Below are positions 20,459 to 30,600 of a stretch of 64,000 nucleotides of DNA, piece after piece. The notes beneath the pieces were generated by a model. It had not been told where the DNA came from and searched no databases. It saw nothing but the letters and a program-made list of their open reading frames with translations. The position numbers and the translations under genes are program-made. Source of the DNA: Lumbricus terrestris (Eukaryota; Annelida; Clitellata; Crassiclitellata; Lumbricidae); NCBI GenBank assembly GCA_949752735.1, contig OX457053.1, positions 29,969,563-30,033,562 of the forward strand. Direction: 5' to 3'. How positions within the stretch are numbered: the stretch's first letter is position 1; each line of letters begins with the position of its first letter.

Positions 20459-23400
20459 CTACGTAATTCCTCTACTCAAATAATCAGACATAACATTATT
20501 GCTCCCCTTGATATAGCGTATCGTAAAGCAATAATTTTGCAGTGCTAGACTCCACCTCATGACTCTCGCATTCTTCATTCTTCCTTCCTTCATGTACTGT
20601 AGTCCGCAGTGGTCCGTCTCAATCACAAACTGCTTTCCACACAAGTACCTGTCAAACCGACTAATTCCCCACATTATCGCTAGACATTCTCTCTCCTCAA
20701 CTGAATATCTCGTCTCTCTCTCCAATAGTTTCCTACTCGCATATGCAATCGGGTGGTTTATTCCTTCATACTGCTGTATCAGGACACAACCTATTCCTCT
20801 TCCTGATGCATCTGTTTGAATCACGAATTCCTTCTCTAAGTTTGGTAACTTTAGTATTGGTGTCTTAGCAAGTGCTGCTTTCAGCTTACTGAAACTCTCA
20901 TCTAATTCCTCGTTCCAATCAACAATATTAGCTGCTGACTTCTTTGTCAAGTCACTTAATGGTGCCATCAGTTCAGCACAATGCGGAATAAACTTTCTGT
21001 AATAGTTTATTGCTCCCAAAAAGCTTCTTATTTGTTTCTTCGTTTTCGGTTGTGGCATCTCCACAATCTTATCTATCGATTCTCCTTTAGGACTAATGTC
21101 GTCGTTGTTTAACGTATGACCCAAGAAATCTATGCGTCCATAGCCTAATGAACATTTTTTTGGTTTCAAAGTCAGGTTAGCATCTCTCACTCTTTGAAAA
21201 AATTCTCGTAAAATCTTCATATGTTTAGTCCATCCTTCTGTATGAGCTAGTATGTCGTCAACATAACTCTCCAGATTCTCGGTTCCATGCAAAATCTTCC
21301 TTATCAGTCTATTATAGCTTGAAGCACTATTTACCAATCCAAATGGTAATACATTAAACTTATACAACCCACTTGCACAAATGAAAGTTGTATAGTCTTT
21401 TGATTCTTCGCTCATTGGAATTTGCCAATATCCTTTGCAAAAATCAAACTTGCTATATATTTTGCTGCCACTCAGTTTATTGAAGATATCCTCGTTTGAC
21501 ATCATCGGTTCTGGATCAAAAACTGTCACTTTATTCAATTGTTTATAGTTGCAGCAAAGTCTATTGCTTCCATCAGCCTTCTTGACAACAACAAGCGGTG
21601 CTGCGTATGCTGCTTCTGATCTTTCTATTATCCCATTCTCTAACATTATCTCAATTTCCTTATCAATTTCTGACTGTAGATGATACGGTGTTGGATACGC
21701 TTTCATCCTAACAGGTTCATCACTCGTAAGATGAATCTCGTGTTTCACCATGTCAGTTCTTCCTGGTTTATCTGTAAATATGTCTTGATATTCTCTCAGT
21801 AATTTCTCTAATTCACCTCTCTGTTCATCTTCTAATTGTGGATTAATATCAACATCCTTGTACGTCTCAGTTTGCTTACTGACATACAAGTTCAAAATCT
21901 CCTCCTCTTCATCCTCACCTTCTCTACCATCATGTACAATAGCCGACACATATGCTATTGTCTCAGAACCTGACAATTCTTCTTCACTCCTCTCGTAATA
22001 TCTCTTTAGTATGTTGATGTGGTATGTTTTCAGTTTTCCACCATCAACCTCAACTTTATAATCGTAATCTCCAATTTTCCCTCTGACAACAAATGGTCCT
22101 TGCCATTTCACAAGCATCTTATTATTACAACTCGGCAGTAACAATAGGACTTTATCACCTATCTCCAGTTTTCTATATCGTGCCTTTTTATCGTAATATT
22201 TCTTGTTCTTCGCATTAGCTTTGTGGATTGCTTTCTGCGCCATGTTACATGTTTCCTCTATACGTTCTCGTAGATCTGTCATATATGTGTACACATCCTT
22301 CACCTCGTCTTCCACTTTTTCGTTTGTCCACAGTTCCTTCAATATCTGTACCGGACCTCTACAAGATCTTCCGAAGATTAATTCGAAAGGCGTGTATCCG
22401 TGGCTCTCGTGTACAGTATCTCGTAATGCGAAAAGTAGTGGTGCCAAGTACCTGTCCCACTCTTTAACTTGTTCTCCTATCAATTTTCTCAGTGTTGTCT
22501 TAATCGTTCCATTAAGACGTTCTACACAACCATTTCCCATCGCGTGATATGGACTCGTCATCGTATGTTTGATTAGTAACATTTTGTTTACTTCGGCCAT
22601 TAGTTCTGACGTAAACTGGCTTCCTCTATCTGTATGAATCCTCTGTGGTACGCCCATCCGACAATAAAAGTTAAACAAGGCTTCCGCCACTTCCTCGGTA
22701 CTTATACCTTTCAATGGTATTGCTTCAGGATATCTGGTGCTTAAGTCGATAATCGTTAATACATAACGATATCCTCTCATAGACATTGGCTCTATGGCTC
22801 CTATGATGTCTACACAGACATGCTTGAACGGCACATCCAGCACTGGAAGATGTCCCATCGGTGCCTTGTAGTTCACTTTCTTATCTACTGCTTTCTGGCA
22901 TACATCACAACTTAATATATATCGCCGAACTTCTTGATTTATTCCTGGCCAATAAAATTCATTCACAATTTTATCGTGAGTCTTCTTCATGCCTAGATGA
23001 GCTGACAGTAGCGAGTTATGTGCTACAGCTAGAACTTTATTTCTCAACTGTTTCGGCACCATCAACTGCCACTTTGCTTCATCTTTCAGTACTTCTTTCC
23101 ATCTCCGGTACAACAATCCATCTTTCTTTATGTACAGCACTTTTTCTGTACTCTTCTCATCGCCATTCCATTCAGATGCTTTATCCCAATAACTCTTCAA
23201 TGTCTCATCTGCTCTCTGTAATTCTTTTATTTCTTTTGTGGTTATATTTAGGTCGGGCATTTCGGTGACCTTGAGTGGTTTATATTTCACCACTTTCTTC
23301 GACTCAGCTCTCGTTTCTATCGCTGCTGTCGTTTGATGTGCGTCACTGTTCATGACGTCATCACTTCCAACTTTCTCTATTACGTCATCATATTCCGTGT

Positions 23401-25321
23401 TCATTTCATCACCCTCGAATCTTACTGTCTTCTTGGCATCTTGCCAACGTGAATTAGCATTCACAACTCTCTTGAGTATACCTTTATACCCAACTTTTTC
23501 TTGTTTTTCACTCACAATCGTCTCATCCACTTTCTCTCCTTTGTCACAATTAATCATATTTTCATCCGTGTTCTCATTCGTCACTGTATATTTTAACCCT
23601 CTCACGCGTCCAATAATTATCGGCTTTACTGGTTCGTCCATAACCATTGCCTCAACTTCACCAGTAAAATACTCGCTCTCAATGTTTACATGGGCTGTAG
23701 GAAAACACCTTAAGCTCCCATCAACTAGGATGCAGTGCGTTTCCTTCCCAGTCAAATCACTATCTCTGATCAGCGATCTCCTCACAATACATGTACTCGC
23801 TCCAGAATCGTAAAGACAATTGGCGTCTACTCCATTGACCTTCGCTTGACATTCGTCTATACTTTCAATGTCAATGCAACCATCTTTCCTTTCTGTAACT
23901 ACCGTACTTGCTGCCATGTGTTTCGGTACTTCTTCTTTACCTTTCCTATCCTGGCATTCTACTGTTCTGTCAACTTCATTTGATTTCGTATTTCCAATCG
24001 TCTGTACAGCCCTGTACGCTCTATTCTCGTAAATCTGTACGGCTGCAGCTGTGTGTTTAACAAACCCTTTGGCTTTATGCACACAATCAAATGCTTTATG
24101 ACCTACCTTTCCGCACGCAAAACAAGTTATCTTGTGTTCTGCTGCCTGCTCTCTATCTCTACTAAATCCTCTATTCACATTTCCACTGTGATTTGTCTCT
24201 TTGTTCTGTCGCGTTTCAACTCTTCCTCTGTTTACATTTCCTTGGAATTTCTCTCTCGATTTCTCTTCAAATGACTTTCCATTACCTCTGTCATTATTGA
24301 ATCTCCCTTGAGGTTTCACAGAATTCTCGGCATATCTGTACCCATGAGCTTCGATGTAGGATTCTGCACACGTCAATGTGTCCTTTAAGCTCATTTTTCC
24401 TTTCTCTTTAATGAACATCCTCAACTCATTACTACAAGTGAGGAAAAATTGATCCTTTAGCAGTAGATCCTCGATTCCTTCGTAAGTCTGCTCAAATCCT
24501 GCTTGAAGCAACCATTGCTGCAAATATCGTTGCAATCTGTAAATGAAATTTGAAGGAGTCTCTCCTTGTTCCATCTTGCTAGTCTTAAACTTGTTACGAT
24601 ACCCTCCTTCTGTTAATTGGAATCTTTTCAGGAGATGCTTCTTTAAACAATCGTAGTCTTGTGTCTCTTCAGCCGACAAACGCTGGTACACTTCTAATGC
24701 TTTCGATTCTAGATGTCGCGCTAGCATCAGCGACCATGCATCTCTTGGTATCTCGTATGTCGTACACGTACGCTCAAATCTAAGAAGATACGCATCGAGA
24801 CAGTCCTTTGCCTCGTTAAATATTGGGAATTTAATATTCTTCATTCCCTTATGACTTTGGTTTCCTTGGTGGTTGTCACCCATCGTCATATAAGAATCTC
24901 CATCATCCCTGTTTCGTCCATCTCTCGATTCTATCTCTCTCAGTCTCATTTGAATCTCGAGTCTCTTAAGCTCTAAAGCTTCACTCGCTTCTCTTGCAAG
25001 CCTTGCCTCAGTTGCTTCTCTTTCCAGTCTGACGTCATTTGCTTCTCGCGTAAGTCTGGCTTCGGTCATCCTCGCCATTTCCATTTCGTTTTCTCTAACA
25101 GCTTTTGCCTCAGCAATTTTGGCAGCCTCACGCGCTAGCTCCAATTCATTCTCTCTGGCTGCTTTAGCATCAGCTAACTTAGCCTTCGCTTCTTCTCGTT
25201 CCTCCGCCCTCTGTTGTCGTAATTCGTTCTGTCTGTCTCTGACAAATTCCTTCAATTCTTCACCTTCCAACGACTGTGCACGTCCCATATCAATCCATTG
25301 TTGCCACTCTGTGATTGACAT
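20459..25321 (-). CDS. gag-pol: gag-pol polyprotein of the second GMR1-type element, 1620 aa
   Basis: One open frame from ATG 25321. Residues 1-135 are a Glu/Arg/Ala-rich coiled coil. About 160-330 is a retrotransposon gag domain, 400-413 a CX2CX4HX4C zinc knuckle, and DSG at 505-507 the aspartic protease site. The integrase zinc domain uses His768, His775, Cys805 and Cys808, and the core triad is Asp838, Asp898 and Glu934 with 35 residues between the last two. The integrase tail ends near 1110. RT spans about 1180-1400 with YVDD at 1353-1356, and RNase H (Asp1504, Asp1570) runs to the C-terminus. All catalytic residues I can check are present. Integrase upstream of RT in one polyprotein is the GMR1 hallmark. 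It is clearly a different family from the element at 4899, having little identity outside motifs. Confidence 0.95.
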   Translation of the reverse strand: MSITEWQQWIDMGRAQSLEGEELKEFVRDRQNELRQQRAEEREEAKAKLADAKAARENELELAREAAKIAEAKAVRENEMEMARMTEARLTREANDVRLEREATEARLAREASEALELKRLEIQMRLREIESRDGRNRDDGDSYMTMGDNHQGNQSHKGMKNIKFPIFNEAKDCLDAYLLRFERTCTTYEIPRDAWSLMLARHLESKALEVYQRLSAEETQDYDCLKKHLLKRFQLTEGGYRNKFKTSKMEQGETPSNFIYRLQRYLQQWLLQAGFEQTYEGIEDLLLKDQFFLTCSNELRMFIKEKGKMSLKDTLTCAESYIEAHGYRYAENSVKPQGRFNNDRGNGKSFEEKSREKFQGNVNRGRVETRQNKETNHSGNVNRGFSRDREQAAEHKITCFACGKVGHKAFDCVHKAKGFVKHTAAAVQIYENRAYRAVQTIGNTKSNEVDRTVECQDRKGKEEVPKHMAASTVVTERKDGCIDIESIDECQAKVNGVDANCLYDSGASTCIVRRSLIRDSDLTGKETHCILVDGSLRCFPTAHVNIESEYFTGEVEAMVMDEPVKPIIIGRVRGLKYTVTNENTDENMINCDKGEKVDETIVSEKQEKVGYKGILKRVVNANSRWQDAKKTVRFEGDEMNTEYDDVIEKVGSDDVMNSDAHQTTAAIETRAESKKVVKYKPLKVTEMPDLNITTKEIKELQRADETLKSYWDKASEWNGDEKSTEKVLYIKKDGLLYRRWKEVLKDEAKWQLMVPKQLRNKVLAVAHNSLLSAHLGMKKTHDKIVNEFYWPGINQEVRRYILSCDVCQKAVDKKVNYKAPMGHLPVLDVPFKHVCVDIIGAIEPMSMRGYRYVLTIIDLSTRYPEAIPLKGISTEEVAEALFNFYCRMGVPQRIHTDRGSQFTSELMAEVNKMLLIKHTMTSPYHAMGNGCVERLNGTIKTTLRKLIGEQVKEWDRYLAPLLFALRDTVHESHGYTPFELIFGRSCRGPVQILKELWTNEKVEDEVKDVYTYMTDLRERIEETCNMAQKAIHKANAKNKKYYDKKARYRKLEIGDKVLLLLPSCNNKMLVKWQGPFVVRGKIGDYDYKVEVDGGKLKTYHINILKRYYERSEEELSGSETIAYVSAIVHDGREGEDEEEEILNLYVSKQTETYKDVDINPQLEDEQRGELEKLLREYQDIFTDKPGRTDMVKHEIHLTSDEPVRMKAYPTPYHLQSEIDKEIEIMLENGIIERSEAAYAAPLVVVKKADGSNRLCCNYKQLNKVTVFDPEPMMSNEDIFNKLSGSKIYSKFDFCKGYWQIPMSEESKDYTTFICASGLYKFNVLPFGLVNSASSYNRLIRKILHGTENLESYVDDILAHTEGWTKHMKILREFFQRVRDANLTLKPKKCSLGYGRIDFLGHTLNNDDISPKGESIDKIVEMPQPKTKKQIRSFLGAINYYRKFIPHCAELMAPLSDLTKKSAANIVDWNEELDESFSKLKAALAKTPILKLPNLEKEFVIQTDASGRGIGCVLIQQYEGINHPIAYASRKLLERETRYSVEERECLAIMWGISRFDRYLCGKQFVIETDHCGLQYMKEGRMKNARVMRWSLALQNYCFTIRYIKGSNNVMSDYLSRGIT

Positions 25322-25643
25322 TCTTACTTACTCACTTTTGGTCAAGTAGTAATAAATTTAACGCTCAAATATGCGCTATACAATTTCACACTCGCTTATA
25401 ATAATTATTAAAATTATTAAGCGTCACACTAATGCTCCCTCTTAACGTAATACAATCTCTGGTGTATGTTACGCAAAAGATTATCGCACCGACTCTAATG
25501 ATGTATTAATTAAGCATTAATGTCAGCGTTGCGCTGATGTCCTTTAACATTCAAATAACTTTGCATTTTAATCAGTTTTGTCTCTTCAAGATAAATGTCA
25601 GTAAAGTTCAATTTAATTAACAATAATATTGTCAATTATATAT

Positions 25644-25661
25644 CCCGACGCGAGCATCCCA
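25644..25661 (-). promoter_or_regulatory. Primer binding site of the second GMR1-type element
   Basis: On the minus strand, AA then TGGGATGCTCGCGTCGGG follows the 5' LTR. The leading TGG matches the complement of a tRNA CCA end. I could not assign the primer tRNA from memory. Confidence 0.55.
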
Positions 25662-25663
25662 TT

Positions 25664-26724
25664 TGTAGCCACCTATTATTAGCATATGCTCATTTTAGCA
25701 GGTATCAAACATGTACTGCATTTAAATAGCCAGTTCAAAGAGAAACCAATTCTTTTAAATGTAAAATATATTGATTACTATTAAAGAAACAATACAATTA
25801 TGCAGTGTCTCCTATTTACCTATTGGCGTTGATTGATTACTAGATTTATTATGTTTCTTAGCTTCACTTGAGTGTAGAATTCTTTCTAGTTCATCGTCCG
25901 CCAATTCTGTAAATCGTCGTAGTTCCGATCCTTGTATTTCGACAACCAAGTGTCTCGAATATGCAGTGGAATAATATATACCGAAGATATTTCGTAGTCC
26001 AGGCCGAACAACGAAATTCCAAGGAGTATATTTTGTATTCACAAATGCCAGTATTCTTACTCGAATGGATGTAATGTGTCACAAATCCAGCGTGCACATT
26101 AACGTCCAGATCAACCGTGTGATCATAAATGTTTGAATCAACCGTGTGATTATCTCCAGCGATTCTCTCCAATGTTCGTAGAATTCAAAATCCTCGAGCA
26201 AACTCTTCACCCACGAATGACGATAGTTCTCCAAGCTCCAGAATTTACCTCGATCGCAAAAACTGTCTCGAAAACTGAACGTCCGTTGGCCACCCTTCTT
26301 CTCAACGTCGAAGGTGCCACATACCAATCATTCTGCCGCTAATTTCACTTAAGAGTTCATTTGCCGCAACAAAATGACCCTTCGCCATTAGCTCCAACTG
26401 CAGAAATCGATCTTTCAACCGTTTCTGTCGATGACGTGTGTTTAATCAGTTAGACTGCGTTTTAATTGGCTTACGCGTCGTTACGTTGTTTTTGTTGCTA
26501 TAATCTCCAATAGCGACCAACGCCTACCAGTCTCGCTGCACTTCTTTAGCGCTTCTGTGGTTTCGTTTGCTGATCGTATTACTAAATATTAATTCTTCTA
26601 ACAACGCCAATTATTAACTAATTAAATCAACGCCACTACATTGTCTGACTTAACTTCTACTTACAATTAACACTTAATACTAGACAAGTTAGATTGATAG
26701 ATAATAGCGATTTAATACGCTACA
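25664..26724 (-). repeat. 5' LTR of the second GMR1-type element (rightmost)
   Basis: Same sequence as 19235-20295 as far as can be read. Followed by the CTATT target duplication at 26725-26729. Confidence 0.95.
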
Positions 26725-26729
26725 CTATT

Positions 26730-27643
26730 CATCCTCCTTGGTAAATTACTCCCAATCGTAATCGTAATCTCCAAATTTCTAGAGCGCCATTCGAAACTCA
26801 AGCGTAGGCCTAAGTGACATTTTCACTTGTTCTAGCTACACAGAAGTGCTTATATAGGCCTACAACTTCACAAATCCATTTGGACCTGCACACTTTGTCA
26901 AGAGGTGCGCGCTAAAAAAAAACTGTGAGACAAAGCACTTTTTGCTTCGATTATGCTCAATCTCGAGCACGCGCTGTTCCATTACTTGCTCTCAACAAAG
27001 CATTCGGAGCGCTTCCTTAAAAATATCATTAGGGCCTATACAGCTTCAACAAAGGGCACTCGCCAGACTCGGACAGAGTTCCATTATTTCGTGTATCCCA
27101 GAAAATTAAGTTGACATACCACAACTTATTACGAGGAAGGAAAAGACAATTAAGTGGCCTGAGAGATCTGTTGCTGAAAATTTGTGGGTGAGGAAGAATC
27201 GACTTTTTAACTGGTTCTGGACTTCTGATTCACTGCGAAAAGAGGCTAGAACAGCTACTCGGGGGCCGACGATGTAATAAGAAGAACGTTTTTTTTTCGT
27301 ATGTTGTATTCTGATTAATCTTGTCTATCAATGCACAGACGTATGCTTAAATGCATGTTTTTAAACTCATACTCATTATGTAGTCTGCAACTGAGAATCA
27401 AAGTCGACATTTACTTACTTACTAATTATAGTGCCAAGAAACCATTAAATATTATTGCATAATGAGGTCGTTGATTGCAGGCCTGATCACTCGATCTTGA
27501 ATATATATTTCTTTTGTACATAAAGTCTGGTACACAGCCCTTATACGTATGCACTGTAATCGAAGAGCTGTTAGCAGACTATTTTGTCGTCAGTTGCTGA
27601 TGAGTTGGACGGTGTCGCGTTGAACAATAACAAATAATACAAA
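26730..27643. other. Upstream region of the SCYL1-like gene
   Basis: The first part (about 26745-27110) is a dispersed repeat: its AATCTCCAAATTTC(T/G)AGAGCGCCA text recurs near 42460 and, inverted, near 55600. The remaining 500 bases before ATG 27644 should contain the promoter and 5' UTR. I see no clear TATA box or initiator that I would call. Confidence 0.4.
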
Positions 27644-30600
27644 ATGTGGTCATTTTTCTCAAGAGATCCGATTAAAGATTTTCATTATGATATTGGAGAA
27701 CGCGTTTCTGGATTAGAGGATAAATCTCTATGGAATTTACACGAAGGAAAACGCAAAGTTGGTATATTATGCAGTTACCAGTGCAAGTTGGATTATTGTA
27801 ACGCTCTCTCGTTCCACATCGACACACCAACTCATCGCCTGAGGGAGTCACTCGTGTTTACCTTAACTCGCTTTTTACTGGTTGACTGTGGCATTATTGA
27901 GTAATACTAAGGATACTATCGGAGCTTGTGATGCTAATACTGTGAGACGGTGTGTGATTGGATTGTCTTGTTACATGAAATGTGCCGGTTCGAGCCATTG
28001 TGAGAAGGTTTACGTAGATAGGGTTATGTGTGTATGCATGTATGTAGGTGTACTTGTTGTAGCGCCCCTTTAAGATTGCTACTCAGAAGCTCTCCCGACT
28101 ATAGCACGGACACTGAATCTGAGTGTCTCGCTAAAGCTATTGAGCAATTGCGAGTGAATGACTTGTTCAAGGCCCCTAAGAGGCTATGACTGATTCCCCC
28201 TCTGAGTATAATGCGAATGGCCTGAAGACACGAGCACCAAAAAGTTCCCGAATAATATGGGGCAATGGGGCATCAGGGAAATGTAAACATGCATTTCAGC
28301 GTCGTTTATTATTTGCTCACTGCAGCATTATCATTTTTAATTAATCCAGCTTCTAGGTTGGCAAGAATCCTTCTCATCGATTCAGGTTCTGTTTAGGCAA
28401 GAATTCATTTGATCCATCCCTTCAATTTAAGTGGCAATTTTTTCCATGCAACTTCTACTTAATTAAAAATTATTGTTCTCGATTTCAGCGAGATTGTTTC
28501 TTAAATCAAACTTCTATTGAAGTAAAAATTATTTTCATCAATGCAATTTCTATTTAGCAAGAATTATAATTTTTGTCAATCCGGCTTGTTTTCAAACTTG
28601 AGGTTAAAACCAATGCAATTGTGAATAATTTGTGACACTAAAATACACGTTTACCCATCAGGGTATGTGCAGAGTGTTTACTTGGTTATGTGTTGCGAAT
28701 AGGGGATATTTCGGTTGTAGGATCTCAAAGCAAGATCAGGATGATGTATTCTTTTAGTATAATTTGATGTTTTGATTTTTTTATATTGATGAGCCGTTAA
28801 TTGCTTTGATTTACTTTTTGTGTATGATTCACAGAGTAATGGAGAGCAAGTATCGATATTTATATTTGATGTGAAGTCATCGAGTCCTACGCAGGTATGT
28901 TTCTAAATTTAAATTTTTATATTTTGAATTTTAAAATTTTAAGAAAATTTGTAAATTATATGCTGTAATTTGTATGTTTGAATGTTGTTTCACACTTTGG
29001 TGTGACCTTGCATGCGTAATAAATTTGTGTAATAATGATAATAATAATAATAAATCACATGAGTCATTATTAGTCTGATTTGAATAAATGGAGTACTTAG
29101 AGAAATTTATTACATGTTATCTTAAGTAGGTAGGTTCACTGGTGAGTTGTTTGTGGTTTTTAATTTATGATTGTTAAACAGTCGGTCAAGTGTTTGAATT
29201 ATTACTGGCATCTAATAAATTAATGTAATTATTAATTGATTGGCTGGCTGTTAGATGTATTGTAATGAAGTATTGTATTAATATAAACAATTGAATTTGT
29301 TGAAGGCTGTGTTTGTAATGCATTTGAATGGTATTACCATCGAAGAATTAATTAGTTTTTGCTGTATATCCACGGGGAACTCGCAATGTGTGCATTTTCA
29401 TTCAGCTGCAGGTTGCGAAGGCATCTATGAAGCGACTCAAAACTCTTAGACATCCAAGGATACTCACTTACCTCGATGAATTAGAGGTAATTATTTTAAC
29501 TTGTTTCTTATACAAGTGATCAAGCAAAGCAAAACAGTGTCCTAAAACAGTGATCTAAAGAAAGATAAAGGGAAAAAATCAGAATTCATCATCTAGCATT
29601 CTAGCTACTTTAGAAAAGCAGTTTAGACTGTGAGAAATTCATCTAGTTTAATAATAATAATAATAAAAATTCTTTATTGAAACAATCCAGTTGACAGACC
29701 GCAGCCAGTTACGGTGTACTATTATGAAATTTTAAATAAACTCAAATAAATAAAAAAAATAAACTCAGTAGATGTGCTGCCAAGCCCTCTTCAAAAAATC
29801 TGCCATTTGTTGAATACTCCAGATGAGCTTCAGTGAAAGACTTTTAGTTTTATGCAAGGGGAGGGTTAGATAGGTACCCTAATTGGTAACACACTGGCAT
29901 GAGGATAAGTGGTAGGCCACGGGTTTGATGCCCGCTAGCCCCAGAATTAGGCGGCCTATCTCAGCTACGTTCTCTCATCTCTTTAGACCATCATTACCTT
30001 CTTGTACCATGATCTTGCACTGCCCAGCATTGTGTCTTTGCCTCTGTTGGCCTTTTCTGTGGAATAATAATAATAGCAATGACAATTTCTATGGCGCCAT
30101 AACACGGCCATGCTGTTACAAGGGCACCTCACATACGACTAATGGAATTTCCTTCCAGCTATAACTCATGCTCAGATTTTATCTGGAGGCACTACCGTTT
30201 CTGCCCGTTGTCTTAAGACTTTTGTTTTTCGAGGGCTTCTTTGCACTGGGAGCGCCTCTGATTCGGTTGTATTGCCCGAGGCACTTTATAGATCCGTACG
30301 TAGTGTAGTACAGTAATTAGTTACATTGGTTTAAAAGTTAACACAGCCTTCTGCTCACTTGGAGTCAACTGTAAATTGAGTAGAACATATAGCGTTATGC
30401 TGGATGCAGGCTGTCACGTGTGCAATTAAATCTGACTCCTGTTAAACTTGTTAGGTCTCCTGTCTCTACCATATCATATAATGTTCCTGTGTACTTGTTA
30501 TTTCGAATTAATACTCATGAAATATTATTGTTATTGTGGTATAATTATATGCTTTACAAAAGAGAAAAATTTTCACTTATTTTTTTTGTTCTTTGTGCTC

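Larger units (their letters stand above)
19235..26724 (-). mobile_element. GMR1-type Ty3/gypsy LTR retrotransposon, 7.49 kb, apparently intact
   Basis: LTRs of 1061 bp at 19235-20295 and 25664-26724 have a constant offset of 6429 throughout and look identical. The 5 bp flanks CTATT (19230-19234 and 26725-26729) are a direct target duplication. Read on the minus strand, the 5' LTR is the right one. A primer site beginning TGG lies two bases inside it, and a purine tract (GAAGGAGGGG, complement of 20299-20309) precedes the left LTR. A single open gag-pol frame with the order gag-protease-integrase-RT-RNase H fills the interior. Identical LTRs and an unbroken frame indicate a very recent insertion that may still be competent. 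Confidence 0.95.
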
